Counted from the first letter of the stretch, positions 1 through 8,502 are shown. The stretch is 12,261 nt of DNA from Candidatus Aminicenantota bacterium (GCA_029939015.1 JAOZTV010000031.1:3839-16099); one strand, 5' to 3'. Notes: generated from the sequence alone by a model not told the origin. Translations and numbers: made by a program.

Positions 1-1264
1 ACATCCCCTGAGACATCTTCATAATAAATTCATCATTAGTTTTTGTTTTTGCTAATTTTTCTATTAATAATTCCATCGCCTCAATTTCTGACATCTGAGT
101 TAATACCTTTCTTAATACCCAAATCTTATTAAGTTCATCTGATGGTATTAGTAGTTCTTCTTTTCTTGTACCTGATTTGAATATATCAATAGCAGGAAAT
201 ACTCTCTTATCAACAAGTCTTCTATCAAGATTTATTTCCATATTACCAGTACCTTTAAATTCTTCAAATATAACTTCATCCATTCTACTTCCAGTATCAA
301 CTAGAGCAGTTGCAAGAATTGTTAAACTACCACCGTGTTCAATATTACGTGCAGCTCCAAAAAATTTTTTAGGTTTATGCAATGCATTCGCATCAACACC
401 ACCTGACAAGACCTTACCTGATGGAGGAGTTGTTGCATTATGGGCTCTTGCAAGTCTTGTAATTGAATCTAATAGGATTACAACATCCTGTCCCATCTCA
501 ACCATTCTTTTAGCTTTTTCAATTACAATGTCAGCAACCTTTGTATGTCTCGAAGGCATTTCATCAAAAGTTGAAGCAACTACCTCACCCCTTACACTTC
601 TGCTCATATCTGTAACTTCTTCAGGTCTTTCATCTATTAATAAAACTATCAATGCAATTTCCGGGTGATTTACCTCAATGGATTTTGCAATACTCTGTAA
701 AATCATAGTTTTACCGGTTCTTGGAGCAGCAACAATTACACCCCTCTGTCCCTTTCCAATAGGTGTTAACAAATTCATTACCCTACCCATAATATCATCC
801 TGACCTGTTCCCTGAATAATTCTCTCTTCTGGATAAATTGGAGTAAGTTTTTCAAATCTTTTATTTTTTCTTAATTTGACAACATAGTCAGGATCTTCTG
901 AATTAATTCCCTCAATACCTATTAAAGCAAAGTACTTTTCACTACCCTTTGGTGGTCTTACTGACCCTGATATAGTATCACCTGTTCTAACATCAAATTT
1001 ATTGATGAATCCAGGAGCAACATATATATCATCTCCACTGGAAAGATAAGAATTTTCAAGATATCTTAAAAACCCATATCCCTCATTTAATACTTCAATT
1101 ACACCTTCGGCAAACAACTTACCATTTGCCCTAGCCTGAGCATCTAAAATACTGAAATAAAGCTCATTGTCAACTCCGATATCTTCCTCTTTTAATTCAA
1201 ATTTCTTTATGATTTTTTTTAATTCTTCAGGCTCTGCACCTTTTAATTCTTTTAATGAATACAT
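1..1264 (-). CDS. rho: Transcription termination factor Rho (3' end cut by window edge)
   Basis: Rho is a hexameric RNA-dependent ATPase that loads on untranslated nascent RNA and dissociates RNA polymerase. Translating the minus strand from the ATG at 1264 gives 421 residues before the window ends. The order is an N-terminal helical domain (about 1-48), a cold-shock-like primary RNA-binding domain (about 51-120, with GYGFLR at 62-67 and DDIYV at 78-82), then the RecA-type motor. Visible motor motifs are the P-loop AAPRTGKT (179-186, Lys185), the catalytic DER (211-213), Walker B ILLD ending at Asp266, the Q-loop region SGKVLSGGVDANAL (282-295), the R-loop KGTG (337-340) and the arginine finger Arg367 in SGTRKEE. 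These sit one residue from the E. coli positions. E. coli Rho is 419 residues and the last visible residues match its end, so only a few codons are missing. There is no long N-terminal insertion. An AGGAG (1270-1274) lies 5 bases before the start and overlaps the end of engB, so the two genes are probably cotranscribed and coupled. Confidence 0.97.
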   Translation of the reverse strand, partial: MYSLKELKGAEPEELKKIIKKFELKEEDIGVDNELYFSILDAQARANGKLFAEGVIEVLNEGYGFLRYLENSYLSSGDDIYVAPGFINKFDVRTGDTISGSVRPPKGSEKYFALIGIEGINSEDPDYVVKLRKNKRFEKLTPIYPEERIIQGTGQDDIMGRVMNLLTPIGKGQRGVIVAAPRTGKTMILQSIAKSIEVNHPEIALIVLLIDERPEEVTDMSRSVRGEVVASTFDEMPSRHTKVADIVIEKAKRMVEMGQDVVILLDSITRLARAHNATTPPSGKVLSGGVDANALHKPKKFFGAARNIEHGGSLTILATALVDTGSRMDEVIFEEFKGTGNMEINLDRRLVDKRVFPAIDIFKSGTRKEELLIPSDELNKIWVLRKVLTQMSEIEAMELLIEKLAKTKTNDEFIMKMSQGM

Positions 1265-1266
1265 TT

Positions 1267-1842
1267 TTACTCCTTTAATGCTTCTTCTAACATAGTTAAT
1301 GTTTTTCCCATTCCTGTTTCGTTTTTTATTGTAAATGGAACTGCAACAAGATCGAATTTATCTTTGAGATCTTTTAATTGTTTTTGTAACTCTGATTTTT
1401 TAAGTTTATCACTCTTTGTTAAAATTGTCAATATTTTAAAATCTTTATCCATCACCTTTGATAAAGCTTCTATATCATTATCTAAAAAACCTCTCCGTGA
1501 ATCTATCAGAATTAAAACAATTTTAACATTTCTGACAGAATGAAAGAAATCATTAAATAAAATTTCAACACGTTTTTTCTCAGTTTTGGAAATTTTCGCA
1601 TACCCATAACCAGGTAAATCAACTATCTGAAACCCATCATTTATCATATAATAATTAATACTTACTGTTTTACCCGGTCTTGAACTTGATTTTGCCAGTT
1701 TTTTTCTATGAAGTATTTTATTTATTAAAGATGACTTTCCTACATTAGACCTACCCATAACAATAATTTTTGGGATATCATCGTCAACCAATTGTCCCTT
1801 ATTAAATACTGTCTTAAATAATTCAGATTTTTTTATAATCAT
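1267..1842 (-). CDS. engB: Ribosome biogenesis GTP-binding protein EngB (YsxC/YihA)
   Basis: EngB is a small TRAFAC-class GTPase needed for assembly of the large ribosomal subunit. With the chosen start it has 191 residues, close to the usual length of about 195. Visible GTPase motifs are G1 GRSNVGKSS (30-38), the switch-I region with PGKT (56-59), G3 DLPGYG (75-80) and G4 TKSD (142-145, where TKAD is commoner). The G5 region near 171-177 is weaker. The start is a choice between GTG at 1848 and ATG at 1842. I prefer ATG 1842 because the sequence AGGTG ends 5 bases before it, whereas the GTG is itself part of that ribosome-binding sequence. Placement after lon matches the lonA-ysxC arrangement known from Bacillus. 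Only two bases separate its stop codon from the rho start. The 67-base gap from lon shows no terminator or clear promoter. Confidence 0.95.
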   Translation of the reverse strand: MIIKKSELFKTVFNKGQLVDDDIPKIIVMGRSNVGKSSLINKILHRKKLAKSSSRPGKTVSINYYMINDGFQIVDLPGYGYAKISKTEKKRVEILFNDFFHSVRNVKIVLILIDSRRGFLDNDIEALSKVMDKDFKILTILTKSDKLKKSELQKQLKDLKDKFDLVAVPFTIKNETGMGKTLTMLEEALKE

Positions 1843-1909
1843 TTTCACACCTATTCATAACCCCTATTACTTTTTTATATGTTTTTACTCTATCTCTTAC
1901 AACGAAAAA

Positions 1910-4255
1910 CTAATGAACTCCAACTGAAACTGATGTTTTCAAAATTTTATTATTTATATTTTTTAAAACCAGTTTGTTCTCAAGTACCAGATTTAAAAGT
2001 TCATCCATATTGTCAATAAAATGTATTTGTATGTCATCCTTAATATCTTTATCAATATCTTCTTCATAATCTTTTTTATTTTCATAAGGAATTAGAATGT
2101 TTTTAATACCATATCTATGTGCAGCAAGTATTTTTTCTTTAATACCACCCACAGGCAAAACTTTTCCTCTTAAAGTAATTTCTCCAGTCATTGCAAATTT
2201 GCTCTTTACTGGAATCCCTGTAATTAAAGATATTATTGACAAGGCAAGTGTAACACCCGCAGAAGGACCTTCTTTCGGGACTGCACCTTCCGGAATATGC
2301 AGATGAATATCATATTTATCCAGTTTAGTTGTATCAAAATCTAATTCTTCCAATTTTAGTTTTGCATAAGTAAAGGCAGTTGCAAGAGATTCTTTCATTA
2401 CTTCACCAAGTCGCCCGGTCATTATAAGCTTTCCCTTGCCTTTTAATAACCTTGCCTCAATAATAAGAATATCTCCGCCTACCTGAGTCCATGCAAGCCC
2501 AACTGATACCCCAACCTCACCAATACCAATAGTCTTTTGAGAACCATATTTTGGTGCACCAAGATATTTGATTAAGAGTTTTTCTGTTAATATAAAAGGA
2601 GCTATAGAAGAATATTTTTTCTTATCCTGTACTATATGTCTTGTAATCTTTCTTAGTATAACTGCAATTACACGCTCAAGTTCTCTGACACCAGACTCCC
2701 TTGTGTATTCATTTATTATTTTCAATAGCAATTCATCTTCAAACTTAATTTCATTGTTTTTTAAACCGTTTTTTTCAGCTCGTTTTTTAATAAGATATTT
2801 TTTTGCTATTCCCAGTTTTTCTTTTTCTGTATAACCAGATATTTCAATTATTTCCATCCTATCTCTTAATGCATGAGATATTGTTGACAGAGAATTCGCA
2901 GTTGTTATAAAAAAAACCTTTGAAAGATCCATTTCTATATCCAGAAAATGATCAATAAATTCCATATTTTGTTCAGGGTCAAGAACCTCAAGTAATGCAG
3001 AGGCAGGATCTCCCTTGAAATCCGAATTAAGTTTGTCAATTTCATCTAATAAGAATACAGGATTCAATGATTTTGCTTTTTTCAATCCTTTGACTATCTG
3101 CCCAGGATATGCACCAATATATGTCCTTCTATGCCCTCTTATTTCTGCCTCATCCTTTACTCCACCAAGCGAAATACGAGTGAATTTTCTACCCAAAGCT
3201 CTTGCAATTGATTTTGACAATGAACTTTTACCAACACCTGGAGGACCTACAAAACATAGAATTTCACCAACCGGTTTTTTTGTATGAAGTAAAACTGCGA
3301 TATAATCAAGTATTCTGTCTTTAACCTTTGTAAGACCATAATGATCCTCATCAAGTGTTTTTTCTGCCTTACCTATATTAATATTATTTATATCAAAAAC
3401 AGTCCAAGGAATGTCCAGCAACCAGTCTATATAATTTCTTGAGACAGAACTCTCAGCAGAATATAGAGGCATTTTAGATAATTTATTCAATTCCTCGTCT
3501 GCATATTTTTTAACTCTCTCAGGTAAATTCTTTTTTGTTATTTTTTTTTTATAATCCTCTATTTCATCCTCGCCTGAATCAGAATCATCATGTTTAAAAA
3601 CCTGTTGTTTGGCTCTGCTATCATTAACACCCAAAACACCTTTCTTAAGTATATTATAAACCTTAATAGCCCTATTATATACATTCAATTCTCCAAGAAG
3701 CAATTGTTTTACGCTTAAAGGTATATTAATAACCGAGGCAATTATATCTGAAACGGCTGATAAATCGTCAGTACTTATTTCCTTATATCCATCCTTGGGA
3801 TTTACAAGCCTTTTTCTTAAATAACTTTCAAACAATTCCTGCAATTTAATTGAAAGTTCCAATTCTGCATCTTTTCGGTCTCTAACTTCACTTAATATTT
3901 CAACCTTAACAAAATCAATATCATCTTCAGTATCTGTAAAAGATTCAAGTATTCGTCCTCGCTCCAACCCCTTGATTATAACTCTGTATTTTCCTGCTTC
4001 CTGCTTAGATTCTTTTTCAATTTTTGCAATTAAACCAATTCTATGAATTGAATTAAGATTTGGGGACTCGTCAAGTTGATCTTTTTGAATACCAAGAAAT
4101 ATCAATCCTTCTTGTCTATCTAATGCATATTTCAAAGAATTTATTGATTTTTCTCTTCCAATTAGCAGGGAAATTATTGTTGAAGGAAAGGCAATGAGTT
4201 CCCTGAGTGGAATTAAAGAAATAAGTGGAAATTTTGTATGATCTAAGCTATCCAT
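1910..4255 (-). CDS. lon: ATP-dependent protease Lon (LonA type)
   Basis: Lon is a cytoplasmic hexameric AAA+ serine protease that degrades misfolded proteins and specific regulators. The 781-residue product has the usual LonA length and order: an N-terminal substrate-binding domain (about 10-205), a coiled, highly charged linker (about 222-260), an AAA+ module and a C-terminal protease domain. Visible motifs are Walker A GPPGVGKSS (337-345), Walker B FLLDEID (401-407), the catalytic serine Ser665 in PKEGPSAG and the partner Lys708 in GGIKEK. The 43-residue Ser-Lys spacing equals that of E. coli Lon (Ser679/Lys722). The start codon lies inside the end of clpX, giving a 13-base overlap. No clear Shine-Dalgarno precedes it, so translation probably depends on ribosomes finishing clpX. 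An A10 run (3541-3550) in the linker region is a possible slippage site. The stop codon is TAG. Confidence 0.98.
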   Translation of the reverse strand: MDSLDHTKFPLISLIPLRELIAFPSTIISLLIGREKSINSLKYALDRQEGLIFLGIQKDQLDESPNLNSIHRIGLIAKIEKESKQEAGKYRVIIKGLERGRILESFTDTEDDIDFVKVEILSEVRDRKDAELELSIKLQELFESYLRKRLVNPKDGYKEISTDDLSAVSDIIASVINIPLSVKQLLLGELNVYNRAIKVYNILKKGVLGVNDSRAKQQVFKHDDSDSGEDEIEDYKKKITKKNLPERVKKYADEELNKLSKMPLYSAESSVSRNYIDWLLDIPWTVFDINNINIGKAEKTLDEDHYGLTKVKDRILDYIAVLLHTKKPVGEILCFVGPPGVGKSSLSKSIARALGRKFTRISLGGVKDEAEIRGHRRTYIGAYPGQIVKGLKKAKSLNPVFLLDEIDKLNSDFKGDPASALLEVLDPEQNMEFIDHFLDIEMDLSKVFFITTANSLSTISHALRDRMEIIEISGYTEKEKLGIAKKYLIKKRAEKNGLKNNEIKFEDELLLKIINEYTRESGVRELERVIAVILRKITRHIVQDKKKYSSIAPFILTEKLLIKYLGAPKYGSQKTIGIGEVGVSVGLAWTQVGGDILIIEARLLKGKGKLIMTGRLGEVMKESLATAFTYAKLKLEELDFDTTKLDKYDIHLHIPEGAVPKEGPSAGVTLALSIISLITGIPVKSKFAMTGEITLRGKVLPVGGIKEKILAAHRYGIKNILIPYENKKDYEEDIDKDIKDDIQIHFIDNMDELLNLVLENKLVLKNINNKILKTSVSVGVH

Positions 4256-5454
4256 TTTGCTTTTTTCAAAAAGCCGTCATCAATTATAAGTTTATCGATT
4301 TTATCCTTTTTTGATGGTGTCTCATACATTATATCAAGCATTAATTCTTCAAAAATTGCCCTTAAACCTCTTGCACCAATTTCTCTATTAACAGCCTCTT
4401 TAACTATTTTTTCAAGTACTGATTTCTTAAATTCAACTTCAATCCCGTCTAAAGCAAAAAGAGCCTGATATTGTTTAGTTATTGCATTCTTAGGTTGAGT
4501 AAGTATCTTTAAAAGGTCTTCTTCAGTTAACTCTTCTAAAACAGAAGTTACTGGAAACCTACCAATTAATTCAGGAATAAGACCAAACTTTATTAAATCA
4601 TCTGTACCTGCTTTCTTATAAATTTCATCGTCCAATACTTTTGCATTTTTATTACTAAAACCAATTTGATTTTTTTTTAACCTTCTCTTAATTATCTTAT
4701 CAAGCCCAACAAACGCACCACCGGCAATAAAAAGAATGTTTTTGGTGTCAATTTTCAGAAACTCCTGATGAGGATGCTTCCTACCACCCATTGGAGGAAC
4801 ACTTGCAACTGTACCCTCTACAATTTTCAATAAGGCCTGTTGAACGCCCTCACCTGAAACATCTCTTGTTATAGAAGTATTTTCACTTCGTCTTGATATT
4901 TTATCAATTTCATCAATATAGATTATCCCATGTTCTGTCTTTTTGATATCTTCTCCTGAAGCCTGATAAAGCTTCAGTAAAATATTTTCAACATCTTCAC
5001 CAACATATCCCGCTTCAGTTAAAGTCGTTGCATCAGCAATAGCAAAGGGTACATTCAGTATATTTGCAAGTGTTTCGGCAAGCAAGGTTTTTCCTGTCCC
5101 AGTTGGTCCAATTAATAAAACATTACTCTTTTTAATTTCAACATCACTTTTTTTACTAAGATTGTTTATTCTCTTAAAATGATTATAAACAGCTACAGCT
5201 AGTTTTTTTTTTGCCATCGACTGAGAAATCACGTGTTTATCTAACTTTTTTTTTATTTCTTCGGGTATCAATACGTCAAATTCATTTTCATTTTCAACTA
5301 TACTACCATCCTTATTATTAAAAATAAGATTATACGCAGCCTTGGTACATTCATCACAAATAAAAACTCCAGGTCCTGCAATTAATTTATAAGCTATATC
5401 CTGTTTAATCCCACAAAAATTACATGCACTATCTTTTCTTGATTTTTTTGTCAT
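4243..5454 (-). CDS. clpX: ClpXP protease ATPase subunit ClpX
   Basis: ClpX is the AAA+ unfoldase that recognises tagged substrates and threads them into ClpP. The product is 403 residues. The N-terminal zinc-binding domain carries C11-X2-C14 and C33-X2-C36. The motor shows Walker A GPTGTGKT (116-123), pore-1 loop GYVG (149-152), Walker B IYIDEID (178-184), the RKH pore loop (225-227), the ClpP-docking IGF loop (264-266), an arginine finger near Arg299 in LIGRFP, and sensor-2 GARGLR (360-365). The intact IGF loop and the adjacent clpP gene indicate a working ClpXP pair. An AGGAA lies 8 bases before the ATG. The gap from clpP is 27 bases and holds no terminator. Long A-tracts occur in the gene, for example A10 at 5203-5212 and a nine-base run just beside the IGF-loop codons at 4670-4678. 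Confidence 0.98.
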   Translation of the reverse strand: MTKKSRKDSACNFCGIKQDIAYKLIAGPGVFICDECTKAAYNLIFNNKDGSIVENENEFDVLIPEEIKKKLDKHVISQSMAKKKLAVAVYNHFKRINNLSKKSDVEIKKSNVLLIGPTGTGKTLLAETLANILNVPFAIADATTLTEAGYVGEDVENILLKLYQASGEDIKKTEHGIIYIDEIDKISRRSENTSITRDVSGEGVQQALLKIVEGTVASVPPMGGRKHPHQEFLKIDTKNILFIAGGAFVGLDKIIKRRLKKNQIGFSNKNAKVLDDEIYKKAGTDDLIKFGLIPELIGRFPVTSVLEELTEEDLLKILTQPKNAITKQYQALFALDGIEVEFKKSVLEKIVKEAVNREIGARGLRAIFEELMLDIMYETPSKKDKIDKLIIDDGFLKKAKWIA

Positions 5455-5481
5455 TATTATTTTCCTAATTTATTCTAAAAA

Positions 5482-6078
5482 TTACATTTTAATACTATTT
5501 CTATCCTTAATTACTTTGTCAACAATACCGTATTTGACGGCTTCTTCTGCATTCATTATATAATCTCTTTCAATATCTGCACCAATTTTCTTTTTCGTCT
5601 GTCCTGTATTACCTGCAAGGATATCAATTGTCATATCTTTAATTCGCTTGATTTCTTCTGCTTGTATTATAATGTCAGTCGCCTGTCCCTGTGCTCCACC
5701 AAGAGGTTGGTGTATCAATACTCTTGAATTAGACAAGATAAACCTCTTGCCCTTTGTACCACCGGTTAATAGTAAAGCACCCATTGAAGCTGCCTGACCA
5801 ATACAGATAGTGACTATATCATTCTTTATAAACTTCATAGTATCATAAATTGCCATACCTGAACTTATTACTCCACCCGGCGAATTAATATATATAGAAA
5901 TATCTTTATCTGGGTCTTCTGCTTCTAAGAATAATAGTTGAGCAACAATCACATTTGCAACTGAGTCATCTATTGCAGAACCAAGGAAAATAATACCATC
6001 TTTTAAAAGCCTGGAGTAAATATCATAAGCTCTTTCAACATTACCACTTTGTTCAACAACAACAGGTATTAAAGGCAT
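5482..6078 (-). CDS. clpP: ATP-dependent Clp protease proteolytic subunit ClpP
   Basis: ClpP forms the double-heptamer serine protease chamber fed by ClpX. The 198-residue protein has the complete catalytic triad: Ser98 in GQAASMG, His123 in LIHQPLGG and Asp172 in ERDYIM. These are one position from the mature E. coli numbering (97/122/171). The conserved SPGG stretch (66-69) and the YINSPGG strand are present. The start ATG shares one base with the TAA stop of tig (TAATG), a sign of coupled translation. A strong AAGGAG (6087-6092), 8 bases upstream within tig, supports this start. The order tig-clpP-clpX-lon is shared with many bacteria and places chaperone and protease expression together. 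Nothing in the sequence is anomalous. Confidence 0.98.
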   Translation of the reverse strand: MPLIPVVVEQSGNVERAYDIYSRLLKDGIIFLGSAIDDSVANVIVAQLLFLEAEDPDKDISIYINSPGGVISSGMAIYDTMKFIKNDIVTICIGQAASMGALLLTGGTKGKRFILSNSRVLIHQPLGGAQGQATDIIIQAEEIKRIKDMTIDILAGNTGQTKKKIGADIERDYIMNAEEAVKYGIVDKVIKDRNSIKM

Positions 6079-7514
6079 TATTTAATCTCCTTGATTTTAA
6101 TCTTTTCTTTAATAATCTCAGAAATTTTTTCACCCTTAATTCTATCTTTCAAGCTCTCTTTTTGTTCCTTAGCTGAATAATATTTTCTAATTTCTTTTAC
6201 AGGCATACCAAACTGTTCAGACATTTTTTTATATTCAGCCTCTACATCATCAGCATTTGCATCAACTTCGTATTTTTTTTGAATTTCAAAATGAATTAAA
6301 GAAAATCTCACAGATTCCTCTGCCTTTTTTCTAAGTAATTCTTTGTCAAATATCAATGAACCAGCCTGAGGGTCTTTCTCAATTCGCTCAATTTCTTTAA
6401 GAATAAGAGATTCAGGAATTGGGAATTCAACACTGGCAAGTAATTTTTCTATCCTTTTATTATTCTTTACTTCATCCAATTGGTTTTTTGAATGAGTTTC
6501 AAATTCTTCTTTCAGTTTTTTCTTAAGTGCATCCTCGGTTTTAAAACCAAGTTCTTCCAGGGTTTTTTTATCCAATGTAGGAGTAAAATATTCCTGAACT
6601 CTTATGATTTTTAAAAGATGTTCAACCTTTTCGCCTGCCCATTTTTTTTTACTATAATCTTTTGGGTATTCTCTTTCAAAAGAAAACTCATCGCCCTCTT
6701 TTTTGCCCAGTAATTCTTTATTTATATCTTTAATATAAAATTCTCTATCTTTTAAAATTTCAACAGATTCTTCAACTCTTGGTGTCATTCTCTTAGTTTT
6801 AAGTATTTTTGTCTGTAAATTAAAACCAACGATATCTTCATCCTTAATCGCCTTATCCTTAACACTAACAGCTCTTTTTCTTGAATTTAAGATCAATTCA
6901 ATCTGCTTCTTCTCATCATAAGCATCAATTTTCAAATCTTTTACAGACACTTCAGCTTCAATCTTTTCTAATTCAGGTAAATCGAATTCAGGGAAAATTT
7001 CAACTGTAACTTCTGCTGTTAAATCTTTACCTTCTTTATGATCAATATTGTCAATTGCAGGTTGTGAAACTATTCTCATCTTATCTGCTTCAATTTTCTT
7101 AAAGACATATTCTTCTACGATTTTATTTAATGCTTCTTCATTAAGAGCACCCTTATATCTTGTCTTTAATAACTCAGCAGGTACCTTTCCTTTTCTAAAA
7201 CCAGACATTTTCATATCTGAAGAATATTTTTCTGCAATCTCATTAACGCTTTTTTCAATTTCAGAATTTGGAACGGTAATTGTAAAAGTTTTTTTCAAAG
7301 CATCTATATTCTTATCTTCTTTTACCTTTTTGTTTTCTGCGTTTTCCGTTTTTACTTCTTTTTTTGTTTCTTTCTTAGCTGATGTTTTTTTTACAGTTTT
7401 TTTGCTATCATCTTTCTTTGCAACAACTTTTTTCTTAGCAACTGTTTTCTTTTTTACTTCATCTTTTGCAACAACAACTTTTTTTTTTGTTTTCTCTTTT
7501 TCTTCTTTTTCCAT
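6078..7514 (-). CDS. tig: Trigger factor with an unusual lysine-rich N-terminal extension
   Basis: Trigger factor is the ribosome-associated chaperone that binds nascent chains near the exit tunnel. The ribosome-docking signature GFRKGKVP is seen at 105-112, although in ordinary trigger factors it lies near residue 45. The first ~70 residues are therefore extra: 28 of 70 are lysine, in AKK/VKK-like repeats resembling histone H1 or AlgP tails. The remaining ~410 residues have the usual length. They comprise the N-terminal binding domain (about 70-175), a strongly diverged FKBP-like region (about 222-308, lacking most residues of a typical active prolyl isomerase) and a helical C-terminal chaperone domain. 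The start at 7514 is backed by AGGAG at 7523-7527, 8 bases upstream, so the extension is probably translated. An A10 run at codons 9-12 (7479-7488) would cause an early stop if it lost one base. clpP follows with a one-base overlap. Confidence 0.95.
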   Translation of the reverse strand: MEKEEKEKTKKKVVVAKDEVKKKTVAKKKVVAKKDDSKKTVKKTSAKKETKKEVKTENAENKKVKEDKNIDALKKTFTITVPNSEIEKSVNEIAEKYSSDMKMSGFRKGKVPAELLKTRYKGALNEEALNKIVEEYVFKKIEADKMRIVSQPAIDNIDHKEGKDLTAEVTVEIFPEFDLPELEKIEAEVSVKDLKIDAYDEKKQIELILNSRKRAVSVKDKAIKDEDIVGFNLQTKILKTKRMTPRVEESVEILKDREFYIKDINKELLGKKEGDEFSFEREYPKDYSKKKWAGEKVEHLLKIIRVQEYFTPTLDKKTLEELGFKTEDALKKKLKEEFETHSKNQLDEVKNNKRIEKLLASVEFPIPESLILKEIERIEKDPQAGSLIFDKELLRKKAEESVRFSLIHFEIQKKYEVDANADDVEAEYKKMSEQFGMPVKEIRKYYSAKEQKESLKDRIKGEKISEIIKEKIKIKEIK

Positions 7515-7522
7515 TATTTTAA

Positions 7523-7527
7523 CTCCT
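7523..7527 (-). promoter_or_regulatory. Shine-Dalgarno of tig that fixes the extended start
   Basis: The minus strand reads AGGAG here, followed by 8 bases and the ATG at 7514. This is the best ribosome-binding site around the gene. No comparable site was seen before the next ATG codons, which lie about 100 codons in, at the edge of the conserved docking motif. It is the main evidence that the lysine-rich extension of trigger factor belongs to the protein. Confidence 0.75.
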
Positions 7528-7600
7528 GAATTTTAAAATGTAAGACCTAAATTGAACGATTATTTCGACGAATAGCCTTAACCAAAAACCATTAAGCGTA

Positions 7601-7630
7601 ATGATAACCAATAATAGTATTTTTTGTCAA
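7601..7630 (-). promoter_or_regulatory. Predicted sigma-70-type promoter of the tig-clpP-clpX-lon operon
   Basis: On the minus strand a perfect -35 hexamer TTGACA (7630-7625) overlaps the ribF stop codon. It is followed after 18 bases by TATCAT (7606-7601), which matches the TATAAT consensus at 5 of 6 positions. The start of transcription would fall near 7594, giving a leader of about 80 bases before tig. I saw no CIRCE-type inverted repeat (TTAGCACTC/GAGTGCTAA) and no CtsR-like heptad repeat in this leader, so heat-shock repression of those kinds is not supported. Inferred from sequence only. Confidence 0.65.
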
Positions 7631-8487
7631 CCTATATCCTGTTTTATTTGTTCAATTAATTCCTTTTCTGATTTAAATTTTTTTTCATCTCTAATTTTTT
7701 TTTTAAAAAATATTCTAACTAATTCTCCATAAAGCGACTTTTTAAAGTTCAGTATATGCGTTTCTATTTTCAAGTCTTTTTTGTTTTTCTCATTAAAAGT
7801 AGGATTTACTCCAATATTTGTTATTGAATCATATAATTCATTTTCATATTGAACAGAAGTCTGAAAAACACCCATTGGAAGCAATTTATTATCACTAATG
7901 GTATTTATTGTTGGAAAGCCTAATTTTTTCCCCCTTCCAATTCCTTGAGAGACAATCCCGTCAATAAAAGGTCTATACCCTAATAATTTTGTAGCTTCTT
8001 CAATTTTTCCTTCTTTTATTTTACATCTGATAAGGGTACTTGATATTTTTTCATTATCTAATAAAACAGGTGCAATAATTGTTAAGCCAAATCCGAATTC
8101 CATTGAAAGTTTTTTTAATGTTGCAATATCACAATCTCTGTTTTTACCAAATTTAAAATTATACCCAACTACGAGGTGTTCCATCTTCAAATCTTTAATC
8201 AATTTATCAATAATAAACTGTCTTCCTGGTATTTTTGATATATTATTAAAATCCATAAATGAAAATTGTGAAATACCAAGATTTATTATAAATTCTTTCT
8301 TTTGCAAATCAGTAAGAATCAATTTTGTTTCTGTATTAAAAAAAACCTTTGGATTAGGCGAAAAAGTTACTAAAACCGGCATTAAAAGTTCTCTTTTACT
8401 AATGCGTAACAACTCAGCAATTATTTTTTTGTGTCCAAGATGAAAACCATCAAAATTGCCAATAGCAATAACGTTTTTAGATGTCAT
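7627..8487 (-). CDS. ribF: Bifunctional riboflavin kinase / FAD synthetase RibF
   Basis: RibF phosphorylates riboflavin to FMN and then adenylates FMN to FAD. The 286-residue protein is slightly shorter than the usual ~310. The N-terminal adenylyltransferase domain shows GNFDGFHLGH (10-19), VVGYNFKFGKNRDCD (106-120, the family's VGxDFRFG region) and ISSTLIR (148-154). The C-terminal flavokinase domain shows GRGKKLGFPTIN (184-195), TNIGVNPTF (223-231) and the ETHILNF segment (242-248) that carries the kinase glutamate. Both activities therefore look intact. The start lies 15 bases after the stop of the PATAN protein. No Shine-Dalgarno is visible in that gap, so initiation may be coupled to the upstream gene. 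Its stop codon is embedded in the -35 element of the tig promoter. Confidence 0.96.
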   Translation of the reverse strand: MTSKNVIAIGNFDGFHLGHKKIIAELLRISKRELLMPVLVTFSPNPKVFFNTETKLILTDLQKKEFIINLGISQFSFMDFNNISKIPGRQFIIDKLIKDLKMEHLVVGYNFKFGKNRDCDIATLKKLSMEFGFGLTIIAPVLLDNEKISSTLIRCKIKEGKIEEATKLLGYRPFIDGIVSQGIGRGKKLGFPTINTISDNKLLPMGVFQTSVQYENELYDSITNIGVNPTFNEKNKKDLKIETHILNFKKSLYGELVRIFFKKKIRDEKKFKSEKELIEQIKQDIG

Positions 8488-8502
8488 ATGTAATTTTAAT
8501 AT

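Noticed and set aside
177..668. Open frame of 163 codons on the plus strand
   Set aside because: It lies antisense to the unmistakable rho coding sequence, and its translation is low-complexity with no recognisable domain.
1849..1909. Separate promoter for engB-rho in the gap after lon
   Set aside because: A TATAAA-like stretch is present but no -35 element stands at suitable spacing; AT-rich sequence makes chance matches common.
7048..7536. Open frame of 162 codons on the plus strand rich in Phe and Ser
   Set aside because: It is the mirror of the lysine-rich trigger factor codons (AAA read as TTT on the other strand). The hydrophobic look is a by-product.
7572..7597. Imperfect inverted repeat GCTTAA ... 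TTAAGGC in the tig leader, considered as a ribF terminator
   Set aside because: The stem is short, AT-rich and bulged, and no T-run follows on the transcribed strand.
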